Below, piece after piece: positions 1-5,960 of a DNA stretch of 9,422 nt. The first letter of the stretch is position 1. Each line of letters begins with the position of its first letter. The translations under genes were made by a program, and so were the position numbers. The DNA comes from a bacterium (lineage in GTDB: Bacteria > Babelota > Babeliae > Babelales > RVW-14): the NCBI GenBank assembly GCA_023249955.1, contig JAHFBR010000036.1, positions 1-9,422 of the forward strand, in the 5' to 3' direction. The notes beneath the pieces are model-generated. The model worked only from the letters and a program-made list of their open reading frames with translations. It made no database searches and was not told the DNA's origin.

Positions 1-98
<98 letters not shown>

Positions 99-121
99 AG
101 AATTTCATGAGATCCTCATCC

Positions 122-144
122 TCAGGTAATTTTTTATTACCTGA
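122..144 (-). other. 16S leader hairpin
   Basis: A perfect 9-bp inverted repeat (TCAGGTAAT / ATTACCTGA) with a 5-nt A/T loop lies in the transcribed leader, 24 nt before the predicted mature 16S end. A second small hairpin follows towards the gene (ATGAG / CTCAT, 107-119). It has no terminator geometry: on the minus strand the bases after it are GGATGAGG, not a T tract. A role in pre-rRNA folding or processing is an inference. Confidence 0.55.
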
Positions 145-165
145 TTCGATTTCTATCAACGAGTA

Positions 166-177
166 TGTCAAAGATAA
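166..177 (-). promoter_or_regulatory. boxA-like rRNA antitermination site
   Basis: The minus strand reads TTATCTTTGACA, matching 9 of 12 positions of the E. coli rrn boxA (TGCTCTTTAACA), including the CTTT and ACA parts. It sits about 70 nt after promoter P2 and about 68 nt before the mature 16S end, where NusB/NusE-binding boxA elements occur in rRNA leaders. The TTGACA inside it resembles a -35 box, but no fitting -10 follows, so boxA is the better reading. Confidence 0.5.
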
Positions 178-254
178 TAATTTTTCAAATCCCCCGAACT
201 GCTGCACATTTCTCGCGTTTTTCGCCGTCGTTTTCTAATGTGACAACGGGTACT

Positions 255-283
255 ATTCTACGCTTTTATTTTTTGCTTTGCAA
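255..283 (-). promoter_or_regulatory. rRNA operon promoter P2
   Basis: On the minus strand, TTGCAA (278-283) and TAGAAT (255-260) are separated by 17 nt, the ideal sigma70 spacing. Transcription would start near 248, giving a ~150-nt leader before 16S. Directly upstream are A tracts on the coding strand (T runs at 286-292, 298-304 and 308-313), resembling an UP element. This is the promoter closest to the rRNA gene and the better placed of the tandem pair. Confidence 0.7.
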
Positions 284-313
284 GCTTTTTTTATCTGTTT
301 TTTTAACTTTTTT

Positions 314-340
314 GTTTTACGCGGTTGCACCGCTTAAAAC
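314..340. repeat. inverted repeat between the rRNA promoters
   Basis: GTTTTA-C-GCGGT-TGC-ACCGC-T-TAAAAC is a dyad of 11 bp with a single mismatch and a 3-nt centre. It lies downstream of P1 and upstream of P2, so it would be transcribed only from P1. No T tract follows on either strand in terminator position. It could be an operator for a dimeric regulator or an RNA hairpin in the P1 transcript; the sequence alone cannot decide. Confidence 0.5.
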
Positions 341-381
341 TGCTCGCTTTGCAATTTGTTTCGTTCATGTCAGCAAGGAGA

Positions 382-409
382 ATTATACGTTAATCCAATG
401 CAAAGTAAA
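382..409 (-). promoter_or_regulatory. rRNA operon promoter P1 (distal)
   Basis: On the minus strand, TTTACT (404-409) and a perfect TATAAT (382-387) are 16 nt apart. A start near 375 would lie about 127 nt upstream of the P2 start. Tandem promoters are common in bacterial rRNA operons. The -35 matches consensus at four of six positions. Confidence 0.55.
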
Positions 410-525
410 GGCTAAAATGAAACTTTTTTTATCTGTCGTAACACAAAAGACTCAACTCTTGCATCCAGTCGAATTACTCAGCTACAGTGGTGCATGTAAA
501 AAATAGCAAAACCGAGGCTTTTATT

Positions 526-1647
526 ATGAAAATTATAACCGTAGGTGGCGCCACACAGGACATCTTTTTTTCCTATGAAGGCGCAGATATTATGACCATC
601 GATAAAAAAGGTGCACTTCAAAGCTTTATGCTCTTTGAATCGGGCGAAAAGGTTGAAATCGACTCAATCCAGTATTATACCGGGGGCGGCGCAACCAATA
701 CCGCAGCTTCTTTTAAACGCCTTGGCCTGGAGGCCGGCTGCTTTTGCTCTATCGGCAACGATGCCGCCGGGCAGGCCATTACCACCGCTTTAACCAATGA
801 GGGCGTGGATATTGGTCTTGTCACCACTAATCCTCATCATTCAACCGGCATCTCAGCCATTATCAACACCATCCGAGGCGACCGCACCATCTTCGCCTAC
901 CGCGGTGCCAATGCCCATCTCATCCCCAATCCAAAGCTCTTTGACGAACTCAAGACTACGCAACTGCTTTATATAACATCATTAAGTAAGCAATCTGCCA
1001 CCATGTTGCCAGAGCTGGTCCTGGTGGCTAGGAAGAACAAGGTATCCGTTGCTATCAATCCCGGCACCAGCCAATTGGCACACGACACCCAAAATCTCAA
1101 AAAATCGCTTACTCATATAGACACTCTAATATTAAACAGCAGCGAAGCACGTACTTTTATGACGGCCCTAGTCCAAACCGACGAAGAGTATAAATCAAGC
1201 CTTAAAAGCTCAACTGAAAAACACCCTTGCAGCCTCAATGAACCCAATCGAGATCCCTATCTTATGCAATACCCCTTGTGCAACAAAAGCTACTATTTCA
1301 GTATGCCCAAGTTCTTTAAAGAGGTTCTGAAAATGGGGCCAAGCATCGTGGTCGTCACCAACGGCGCCAACGGAGTCTATGTCGCCACCCCATCAGCCGT
1401 CTACTTTCATCCAAGTATTAAAGTGAATGTCATGAGCGCCGTCGGGGCTGGCGATGCGTTTGGATCATGCTTTACTGCAAGCCTACAACTCGGCTATTCG
1501 ATTCCTGATGCATTACGTAATGGCGTGGTCAACAGCGCTTCGGTACTGGAGCACATTGGAGCCAAGGAGGGGCTTTTGACGCATGAAAATCTTAAAGCAC
1601 GTGTACGGGCAATTCCCTCAACCCTCTTACAATCAATGCCATTATGA
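526..1647 (+). CDS. PfkB/ribokinase-family carbohydrate or nucleoside kinase
   Basis: This 373-aa cytoplasmic kinase probably phosphorylates a sugar or nucleoside with ATP; the substrate cannot be named. The Gly-rich substrate-side motif TGGGATNTA (52-60) is the PfkB N-terminal signature region. NPGTS (179-182) and NSSEA (204-208) mark the central sheet and the N-x-x-E metal/phosphate region. VVVTNGANGVYV (275-286) precedes the C-terminal signature AVGAGDAF (305-312), whose GAGD forms the anion hole with D310 as catalytic base. The usual DT before GAGD is SAV here. Residues about 217-262 look like an insertion; the protein exceeds the usual 300-330 aa. A GTG at 487 is in frame, but ATG 526 has GAGG at 514-517 and begins with the family-typical strand KIITVGGATQD. 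The stop overlaps the next start (ATGA), implying translational coupling. Confidence 0.88.
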   Translation: MKIITVGGATQDIFFSYEGADIMTIDKKGALQSFMLFESGEKVEIDSIQYYTGGGATNTAASFKRLGLEAGCFCSIGNDAAGQAITTALTNEGVDIGLVTTNPHHSTGISAIINTIRGDRTIFAYRGANAHLIPNPKLFDELKTTQLLYITSLSKQSATMLPELVLVARKNKVSVAINPGTSQLAHDTQNLKKSLTHIDTLILNSSEARTFMTALVQTDEEYKSSLKSSTEKHPCSLNEPNRDPYLMQYPLCNKSYYFSMPKFFKEVLKMGPSIVVVTNGANGVYVATPSAVYFHPSIKVNVMSAVGAGDAFGSCFTASLQLGYSIPDALRNGVVNSASVLEHIGAKEGLLTHENLKARVRAIPSTLLQSMPL

Positions 1648-2708
1648 CAATAAAAGCACTATTTCAGGCTCTCTGGGCAAAATACTGGTCACGCTATTTT
1701 ATTATTCACTATGATGAACAAAGCCTTACCATAACATTGGCACTTGCCAAAGGCCCCAAGCTGCATTGTTATGCCACGCAATCCACACCCCTGCCCCAGG
1801 GCATTATCGCCCACCACCGCATCTATAATCCAACCTATCTTAATACCATCATAAAAAATTTTGCACATGGCCATGGCGTCAATAAGCCACATCTGATTGT
1901 TTGCATACCCGATCACCACACATCACGTGATCCATTTACTACACTGCAGACGGCGCTCTGCTTAAGCAAAAATGACATGATCATCGACTATCTTATTTCC
2001 AATGCCCTCCCCATTCTTGGTCCAGTGCACAACCATACCGCAACCGACTCCTGCCCCTCGTGGCACTCCATCAAAAACGCCGCCAACGCGCTTCAGATGC
2101 TTGCCCCAGCGTCCAACCGCATCACCACCCACACCTATGCACTGTCGCTCAGCCTGGTGATCAGCCTGGGGGTTGCTTCAGGCTTCTTTTATTACCAATC
2201 TCGCACAACACATATCCAATACACACAGCAACACAAACACTTGGTCCACAACATCAGCAACCTCCAAACAAAAGTTAAAGCAACACGTGAACTTGAACAA
2301 AAAAACAGCGAGCTTACCAAACAGTCGCAAATCCTGACCTCATTAAGAGCGTCCCAACAAAACCCTGTCGATTTTTTAACCACCATCGCCAGCAACATGC
2401 CAGAACACAGTGCACTCACAGCCGTACACCTGGGCAAGTTTGCCAAGCAGCAAGAGGCACAAAAAAAGGCACCCCACAAAAAACCTCAGCGTAAAGAAAC
2501 GCTAGCCCAGCTCACCATCAAAGGTATCACCTACAACCCCAAAGAGATCAGTAGCTATGCAAAGAAGCTGGCCGATGCCCGACCGGATGCACAGTTCTCC
2601 ACCGCCAATATCCGTAAAAATAAAAGAACCCCAAAGTCCACCACACCAACAACCTACACCTTTTCGATCCACGGCGAGCTTCTCGAGCAGCATTACAAGC
2701 TGAATTAA
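1644..2708 (+). CDS. PilM/GspL-like domain fused to PilN-like inner-membrane protein
   Basis: This 354-aa protein appears to be an inner-membrane assembly component of a type IV pilus or type II secretion-like machine. Residues 18-92 resemble the start of PilM/GspL (actin-like fold): paired strands, then PLPQGIIAHHRIYNPTYL (49-66) and HLIVCIPDH (83-91), matching the usual 'LP.G.I..G.I.dp..l' and 'v.iaiP' pattern. About 70 poorly conserved residues follow. One transmembrane helix lies at about 165-184 and a coiled-coil-like stretch at 190-236. A PilN-like periplasmic domain spans 238-345, with PVDFLTTIASNMPEHSALTAV (241-261), a K/Q-rich linker and LTIKGITYNPKEISSYAKKL (290-309). The order matches GspL more than separate PilM (~350 aa) plus PilN (~180 aa). 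No pilO, pilP or pilQ follows. The start overlaps the kinase stop by 4 nt. Assignment rests on pattern and topology, so it is moderately secure. Confidence 0.6.
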   Translation: MTIKALFQALWAKYWSRYFIIHYDEQSLTITLALAKGPKLHCYATQSTPLPQGIIAHHRIYNPTYLNTIIKNFAHGHGVNKPHLIVCIPDHHTSRDPFTTLQTALCLSKNDMIIDYLISNALPILGPVHNHTATDSCPSWHSIKNAANALQMLAPASNRITTHTYALSLSLVISLGVASGFFYYQSRTTHIQYTQQHKHLVHNISNLQTKVKATRELEQKNSELTKQSQILTSLRASQQNPVDFLTTIASNMPEHSALTAVHLGKFAKQQEAQKKAPHKKPQRKETLAQLTIKGITYNPKEISSYAKKLADARPDAQFSTANIRKNKRTPKSTTPTTYTFSIHGELLEQHYKLN

Positions 2709-2774
2709 ACAAGCAGATGGTTCTTGCACAATCCATTTCAAGACTGCGCACATCGTCCACACCAACGAGCCTGT

Positions 2775-2804
2775 GGGCATAATTTGCTAGAGGCCCTTTT
2801 TTTT
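2775..2804 (+). terminator. weak terminator after the kinase/PilN-like operon
   Basis: GGGC (2775-2778) and GCCC (2793-2796) can pair and are followed directly by eight T residues (2797-2804). The stem is short and the loop long, so the hairpin is poor, but the T tract and position between two units support it. The T tract overlaps the -35 box of the rpsA promoter. Confidence 0.4.
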
Positions 2805-2832
2805 GTTATGATGCAATCTATGCAAATAGAAT
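2803..2832 (+). promoter_or_regulatory. rpsA promoter
   Basis: TTGTTA (2803-2808) and TAGAAT (2827-2832) are 18 nt apart. Transcription would start near 2839, giving a ~104-nt leader for rpsA. The -10 hexamer TAGAAT is identical to that of rRNA promoter P2 and of the ankyrin-gene promoter. Confidence 0.55.
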
Positions 2833-2838
2833 TTTGCA

Positions 2839-2942
2839 AGGTGTTCTTGCGAAATTGGTGCCCAATCGGCACCTTGTATGTTTAACTTTTTACATTGTAG
2901 ACACCACGCCAAGCACGTGAACGTCTACAAAGGGTCACATTA
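2839..2942 (+). promoter_or_regulatory. structured rpsA 5' leader (candidate S1 autoregulatory element)
   Basis: The predicted leader contains the hairpin GGTGCC-CAATC-GGCACC (2857-2873), which competes with ATTGG-TGC-CCAAT (2854-2866) and with pairing of AAGGTG (2838-2843) to CACCTT (2870-2875). A U-rich stretch (2881-2891) follows. The last hairpin pairs TTGTAGAC (2895-2902) with GTCTACAA (2923-2930), with an inner CACG/CGTG step; its 3' arm runs into the Shine-Dalgarno AAAGGG (2929-2934), eight bases before the ATG. Ribosomal protein S1 represses its own translation through a folded leader in E. coli; similar control here is inference. Confidence 0.5.
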
Positions 2943-4769
2943 ATGCTTAAACACAACAATTCTAGTTTCTCTGCACGATTCACCCAAGATCTTCTTGATG
3001 AAGAGTTGCAGACGACTGAAAGCCAAAAGGCTGAGCTTGCCTCACTTTATGAAGATTATGCTTCTAAATTCCAAGTGGGCAAAGTTGTTAAGGGAAGAGT
3101 TATCGCCAAAGAGGGTAGCGGTGTTTTAATCAGCATCGATTACAAATCTGACGGCCTTATTCCAAACTTTGAATTCTCCGATTACGAACTCAAAAAAATT
3201 GTACCACAAGAAGAGATCGACGTTATGCTCGATCGGCTTGAAGACGAAAACGGCACCGTCGTTCTTTCGTACCAAAAAGCCAAAGCGCTCAAAGCCTGGG
3301 AAAAAATTGCTGAGCTTGCAGCTGCCGACGAACCTGTTCGTGGCTTTGTAACTCACAAGGTTAAAGGCGGCCTGAGCGTTGATATCGGCATTCCTGCATT
3401 CCTTCCTGGCTCACAAGTAGACACACAACGAGTTACCAATTTTGATCAATTTGTTGGCCAAGAAGTTACCTGCAAGATTTTGAAAGTAAATAAAAAGCGC
3501 GGTAACGTTATTATCTCGCGCAGAAAATATCTTGAAGAACAACGCGCTGAAGACAAAAAGAAGGCGTTGGAAGTCATCATCGACGGACAAGTATTGCAAG
3601 GTGTTGTTAAAAACATCACCAGCTACGGCGTCTTCGTTGACGTTGGCGGCATCGACGGACTGTTGCATATCACCGATATGTCATGGGGCCGCATTGCTCA
3701 CCCAAGCGAAATGGTTCGCATTGGCGATACCATCACCGTAAAGGTCATTTCATTTGATAAGAAGAATGAAAAAATCTCATTGGGCATGAAGCAATTGACG
3801 CCAAATCCATGGGAAAATGTCGACCAAAAATATCCTGTTAACTCCAAAGTCAAAGGTCGCATTTCAAGCATTACCGATTACGGTTTGTTTGTTGAAGTCG
3901 AAAAAGGCGTTGAAGGCCTTGTGCACATCTCCGAAATTTCTTGGACCGAGCGTATTACCAACCTTGGCAAACACTTCGTCGTTGGCGATGTAGTGGAAGC
4001 ACATGTTGTTGCGCTTGATAAAGAGAATCGCCGCATGTCACTCAGCATCAAACAGCTCAAGGATGATCCTTGGAAGACCGTCGCTGAAAAGTTCAAAGTT
4101 GGCGACAAGATCAAGGGCAAAATCACCAACATTACCGACTTCGGTCTTTTTGTTCAGTTGATTGAAGGTGTTGATGGACTTGTCCACATCTCCGATATTT
4201 CCTGGACCGATCATGTCAGCCATCCTGGCGATCGCTACAAAAAAGGCGATGTTGTTGAAGCCATCATCCTGTCTCTGGACCCAGAAAATCGCAAGATCTC
4301 ATTGGGTATCAAGCAGCTTGATAAAGATCCATGGACCAATGTTGCTGCCGAATACAAAGTGGGCGACATCATTGAAGGAACAGTTTCTAAAGTCACCAAC
4401 TTTGGTGCTTTTGTAAAACTACCATCCGGCATCGAAGGCCTTGTGCACATCTCTGAGCTTTCTGACAATGAAGTTGCCAAAGTTGAAGACCTGCTTAAAG
4501 TAGGCCAACCAGCAAAACTCAAAGTCATCAAAGTAAGCCCAGAAGAGCGCAAACTCGGACTCAGCCTTAAAGCTTTGAATAGAGAAACAAAGCCTGCTGA
4601 AGAGGGTTCACGCGAAGAGCATGCACGCGCGGAATCTACAAAGGCTGCTCGTCCTGCAAAGCCTCGTGAAGAAAAGGTTGTAAAACCTAAAGAAGCACCG
4701 GCAAAAAATGCACTTCAACAAGCGCTTGAAGAGCACGCTGCTAAACAGAAAAAAGACAGCAAAGAGTAA
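2943..4769 (+). CDS. rpsA: 30S ribosomal protein S1
   Basis: This 608-aa RNA-binding protein helps the 30S subunit bind and unfold mRNA during initiation. It has six S1 (OB-fold) domains at about 44-111, 131-196, 214-284, 299-371, 386-458 and 473-543. Domains 1 and 2 are divergent, as expected for the ribosome-docking half. Domains 3-6 carry the RNA-binding pattern G-x-F-V-x-x-x-G-x-x-G-L-x-H-I-[ST], for example YGVFVDVGGIDGLLHIT (228-244) and FGAFVKLPSGIEGLVHIS (487-504). A charged, probably disordered K/E/A-rich tail occupies 548-608. Six domains match the long Gram-negative form. AAAGGG lies 8 nt before the ATG. ndk follows after six bases, so the two are probably co-transcribed. High confidence. 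Confidence 0.97.
   Translation: MLKHNNSSFSARFTQDLLDEELQTTESQKAELASLYEDYASKFQVGKVVKGRVIAKEGSGVLISIDYKSDGLIPNFEFSDYELKKIVPQEEIDVMLDRLEDENGTVVLSYQKAKALKAWEKIAELAAADEPVRGFVTHKVKGGLSVDIGIPAFLPGSQVDTQRVTNFDQFVGQEVTCKILKVNKKRGNVIISRRKYLEEQRAEDKKKALEVIIDGQVLQGVVKNITSYGVFVDVGGIDGLLHITDMSWGRIAHPSEMVRIGDTITVKVISFDKKNEKISLGMKQLTPNPWENVDQKYPVNSKVKGRISSITDYGLFVEVEKGVEGLVHISEISWTERITNLGKHFVVGDVVEAHVVALDKENRRMSLSIKQLKDDPWKTVAEKFKVGDKIKGKITNITDFGLFVQLIEGVDGLVHISDISWTDHVSHPGDRYKKGDVVEAIILSLDPENRKISLGIKQLDKDPWTNVAAEYKVGDIIEGTVSKVTNFGAFVKLPSGIEGLVHISELSDNEVAKVEDLLKVGQPAKLKVIKVSPEERKLGLSLKALNRETKPAEEGSREEHARAESTKAARPAKPREEKVVKPKEAPAKNALQQALEEHAAKQKKDSKE
3912..4453 (+). repeat. internal DNA repeats of rpsA S1 domains
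   Basis: The tandem S1 domains are similar at the DNA level. An identical 20-nt stretch beginning GAAGGCCTTGTGCACATCTC occurs at 3912-3931 (domain 4) and 4434-4453 (domain 6), with a close copy at about 4172-4191 (domain 5). Spacing is about 261 nt, one domain. It reflects domain duplication within the gene, not a mobile element. Confidence 0.75.
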
Positions 4770-4775
4770 TTGACC

Positions 4776-5183
4776 ATGGAAAAAACACTAGCAATTATCA
4801 AACCAGATGCAGTTCAAGCAATGCACACCGGTAAGATCATCGATCGCATCGAGCACGAAGGCTTTACCATTGTGGGCATGAAAAAACTGCACATGACCAA
4901 AGCACAAGCAGAAGCATTTTATGCTGTTCATAAAGGCAGAGGCTTTTTTGATGAGCTTGTTGAGTTTATGTCATCCGGCCCCGTCGTGGTCATGGCATTG
5001 AGCAAAAATGGTGCTATCATGGCATGGCGTGATTTGATGGGAGCGACAGATCCTGCAAAGGCTGCTCCTAACACATTGCGCAAGCTGTTTGGCACCAACA
5101 TTGGCAACAATGCAACGCACGGCTCTGATGCTCCAGAGACGGCTGCGGTAGAAGTTAAGTTCTTCTTCCCCGAGCTTGCATAA
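4776..5183 (+). CDS. ndk: nucleoside diphosphate kinase
   Basis: This 135-aa enzyme transfers the gamma phosphate of ATP to nucleoside diphosphates through a phosphohistidine and balances NTP/dNTP pools in the cytoplasm. The family start TLAIIKPDAV (4-13) carries the phosphate-binding lysine K9. The active-site motif NATHGSD (112-118) contains catalytic H115, with N112 nearby. R85, T91 and R102 fall where phosphate-binding residues are expected, and Y49 in EAFYAVH is the usual aromatic position. The length is normal for the family (~140 aa). An in-frame TTG lies at 4770, but ATG 4776 gives the family-standard N terminus and has AAAGAG (4761-4766) upstream, inside the end of rpsA, suggesting translational coupling. 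A strong terminator follows. Confidence 0.96.
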   Translation: MEKTLAIIKPDAVQAMHTGKIIDRIEHEGFTIVGMKKLHMTKAQAEAFYAVHKGRGFFDELVEFMSSGPVVVMALSKNGAIMAWRDLMGATDPAKAAPNTLRKLFGTNIGNNATHGSDAPETAAVEVKFFFPELA

Positions 5184-5205
5184 GCCTCTGGTTTATTTAA
5201 ACATT

Positions 5206-5239
5206 AAAGGGCGTTGGATTCTTCCAACGCCCTTTTTTT
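5206..5239 (+). terminator. rho-independent terminator of rpsA-ndk
   Basis: A perfect 10-bp GC-rich stem (GGGCGTTGGA / TCCAACGCCC, 5209-5218 and 5223-5232) with a TTCT tetraloop is followed by seven T residues. Three A residues precede it, which lengthens the stem. It lies 22 nt after the ndk stop. This is the clearest terminator in the window. Confidence 0.93.
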
Positions 5240-5252
5240 GTCCTCATAAATC

Positions 5253-5282
5253 TTGCATTTGGTATCCCTGCTTTTTTATGGT
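5253..5282 (+). promoter_or_regulatory. candidate promoter for the 159-aa exported protein
   Basis: TTGCAT (5253-5258) and TATGGT (5277-5282) are 18 nt apart. The start would fall near 5289, inside the inverted repeats at 5272-5321. The match to sigma70 consensus is moderate (three and four of six positions). Confidence 0.35.
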
Positions 5283-5321
5283 AAGAAAACTTTGATCAAG
5301 TCACACCATAAAAAATCTTAC
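5272..5321 (+). repeat. interleaved inverted repeats before the 159-aa gene
   Basis: TTTTTTATGGT (5272-5282) pairs perfectly with ACCATAAAAAA (5305-5315). GTAAGA (5281-5286) pairs with TCTTAC (5316-5321). The arms alternate in pseudoknot order and share two bases. The palindrome TTGATCAA (5292-5299) sits in the middle. The whole lies 4 nt before the Shine-Dalgarno AGGAG (5326-5330). It may be an operator or a translational control structure. Confidence 0.5.
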
Positions 5322-5335
5322 GTGCAGGAGAATCT

Positions 5336-5815
5336 ATGAAGAAAATACTGTTTGTTGCCTTGAGCATATCAACTGCTTCAGCATGCTTGCTCCATGCCAA
5401 GGTATCACCATCAAAAAAACAATCCCCACAAGCGATACAACAATATCATCTAGCCAAAGCGCTCAAGCCAACCAATACGCACACCTACTACGATGCAGCA
5501 ACAGGTCTGAATATTGCAAGCCAACCTTTTACGCTTTCACCCAATGACCTGCTTCATCATCTACAATTTTTTATCACACAGGCGCCTCAGAGCTGGAAAA
5601 ATATCAAAACACAGCTTGAGCAAAACTATTTTTTCATCAAAAACGATGGAACTGGAGCAGTCAACGAAACTTCATTAATCAGCGAAAAAGATGCAAACTT
5701 TGCCGCAACGTTGGGCCTTGCGCGCTTTGGCTATGCGTGGGATGAAGGCACCAGCCACTACATCGTTTTCTATGATTCGGTTCTTACCGTCATGCAAACA
5801 CTCGCCAAACTGTAA
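5336..5815 (+). CDS. exported hypothetical protein, 159 aa
   Basis: I do not recognise a family. The N terminus is a typical Sec signal peptide: KK at 2-3, a hydrophobic core LFVALSISTASACLL, and a likely cleavage after LHA (about residue 22). A cysteine at 17 follows TASA, but the preceding residues do not make a proper lipobox, so a lipoprotein is unlikely. The mature ~137 residues are soluble, with no further membrane segment. They are mainly helical with aromatic patches: YYDAATGLNIA (51-61), HHLQFFITQAPQSWKNI (74-90), NYFFIKNDGTG (96-106) and SHYIVFYDSVLTVMQTL (140-156). AGGAG five bases before the ATG fixes the start. The gene stands alone between terminators, in a run of genes for exported proteins. 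Function unknown; periplasmic location inferred. Confidence 0.75.
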   Translation: MKKILFVALSISTASACLLHAKVSPSKKQSPQAIQQYHLAKALKPTNTHTYYDAATGLNIASQPFTLSPNDLLHHLQFFITQAPQSWKNIKTQLEQNYFFIKNDGTGAVNETSLISEKDANFAATLGLARFGYAWDEGTSHYIVFYDSVLTVMQTLAKL

Positions 5816-5848
5816 AACACCGACCTACCCCTTTTGACGATCGGCGTT
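5816..5848 (+). terminator. weak hairpin after the 159-aa gene
   Basis: AACACCGA (5816-5823) pairs with TCGGCGTT (5841-5848) with one A·C mismatch and a 17-nt loop, right after the stop codon. The T content after it (ATTTCT) is poor. It overlaps the next promoter's -35 and spacer. It is at best a weak terminator. Confidence 0.25.
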
Positions 5849-5862
5849 ATTTCTACTAGAAT
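5834..5862 (+). promoter_or_regulatory. promoter of the ankyrin-repeat gene
   Basis: TTGACG (5834-5839) and TAGAAT (5857-5862) are exactly 17 nt apart, matching sigma70 consensus at five of six positions in each box. This is the best-matching promoter in the window. The start would be near 5869, leaving a ~92-nt leader before ATG 5961. Confidence 0.7.
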
Positions 5863-5880
5863 ATAATTACATATTATTAT

Positions 5881-5939
5881 AGAAAAAGGGCTTTATTGCC
5901 CATATTTCTGCAAAAAGCGTTGTAAATGGGCGTTTTTTT
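5881..5939 (+). terminator. leader terminator with competing hairpin upstream of the ankyrin gene
   Basis: GCCCATATT (5898-5906, one bulged A) pairs with AAATGGGC (5924-5931), followed by G and seven T residues (5933-5939): an intrinsic terminator inside the predicted leader. The same GCCC (5898-5901) can instead pair with GGGC (5888-5891), strengthened by AGAAA (5881-5885) with TTTCT (5905-5909). The two foldings exclude each other, as in an attenuator. It could equally be the plain terminator of the upstream gene if the 5834 promoter is not used. Ligand or trigger unknown. Confidence 0.5.
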
Positions 5940-5960
5940 GCTTATTGGAGGTTATAAATC

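Larger units (their letters stand above)
99..525. other. divergent control region between 16S rRNA and the kinase gene
   Basis: This 427-nt gene-free stretch holds the minus-strand rRNA promoters, boxA-like site and leader hairpin listed separately. For the plus-strand kinase operon only weak promoters are visible: TTAATC-17 nt-TAAAAT (390-418) and TTGCAT-18 nt-TACAGT (459-488). An AAGGAG at 376-381 has no start codon at a suitable distance. The stretch is rich in homopolymeric T runs between 262 and 318. An open frame crosses it from 165 to 506, but its composition and overlap with the promoters argue against a gene. Confidence 0.6.

Noticed and set aside
166..171. TTGACA on the minus strand as a third rRNA -35 box
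   Set aside because: No acceptable -10 lies 16-18 nt downstream; the surrounding bases match boxA better.
376..389. AAGGAG followed by A/T-rich sequence, looking like a ribosome-binding site
   Set aside because: No ATG, GTG or TTG with an open frame follows at a suitable distance; on the other strand it is the start region of promoter P1.
165..506. Open frame of 113 codons on the plus strand antisense to the rRNA leader
   Set aside because: It covers the minus-strand rRNA promoters, boxA and A tracts, has low-complexity Phe/Leu composition from T runs and no Shine-Dalgarno sequence.
2192..2780. Minus-strand open frames opposite the PilN-like gene
   Set aside because: They are Cys/Trp-rich shadows of the plus-strand gene with no start signals or recognisable domains.
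3912..4453. Direct repeats in rpsA as possible recombination or mobile element ends
   Set aside because: Spacing equals one S1 domain and the reading frame is intact; they are explained by domain duplication.
5336..5400. Lipoprotein signal (Cys after TASA) in the 159-aa protein
   Set aside because: The -3 position is Ala, not Leu/Val/Ile, and the hydrophobic core continues past the Cys to a better signal peptidase I site (LHA).
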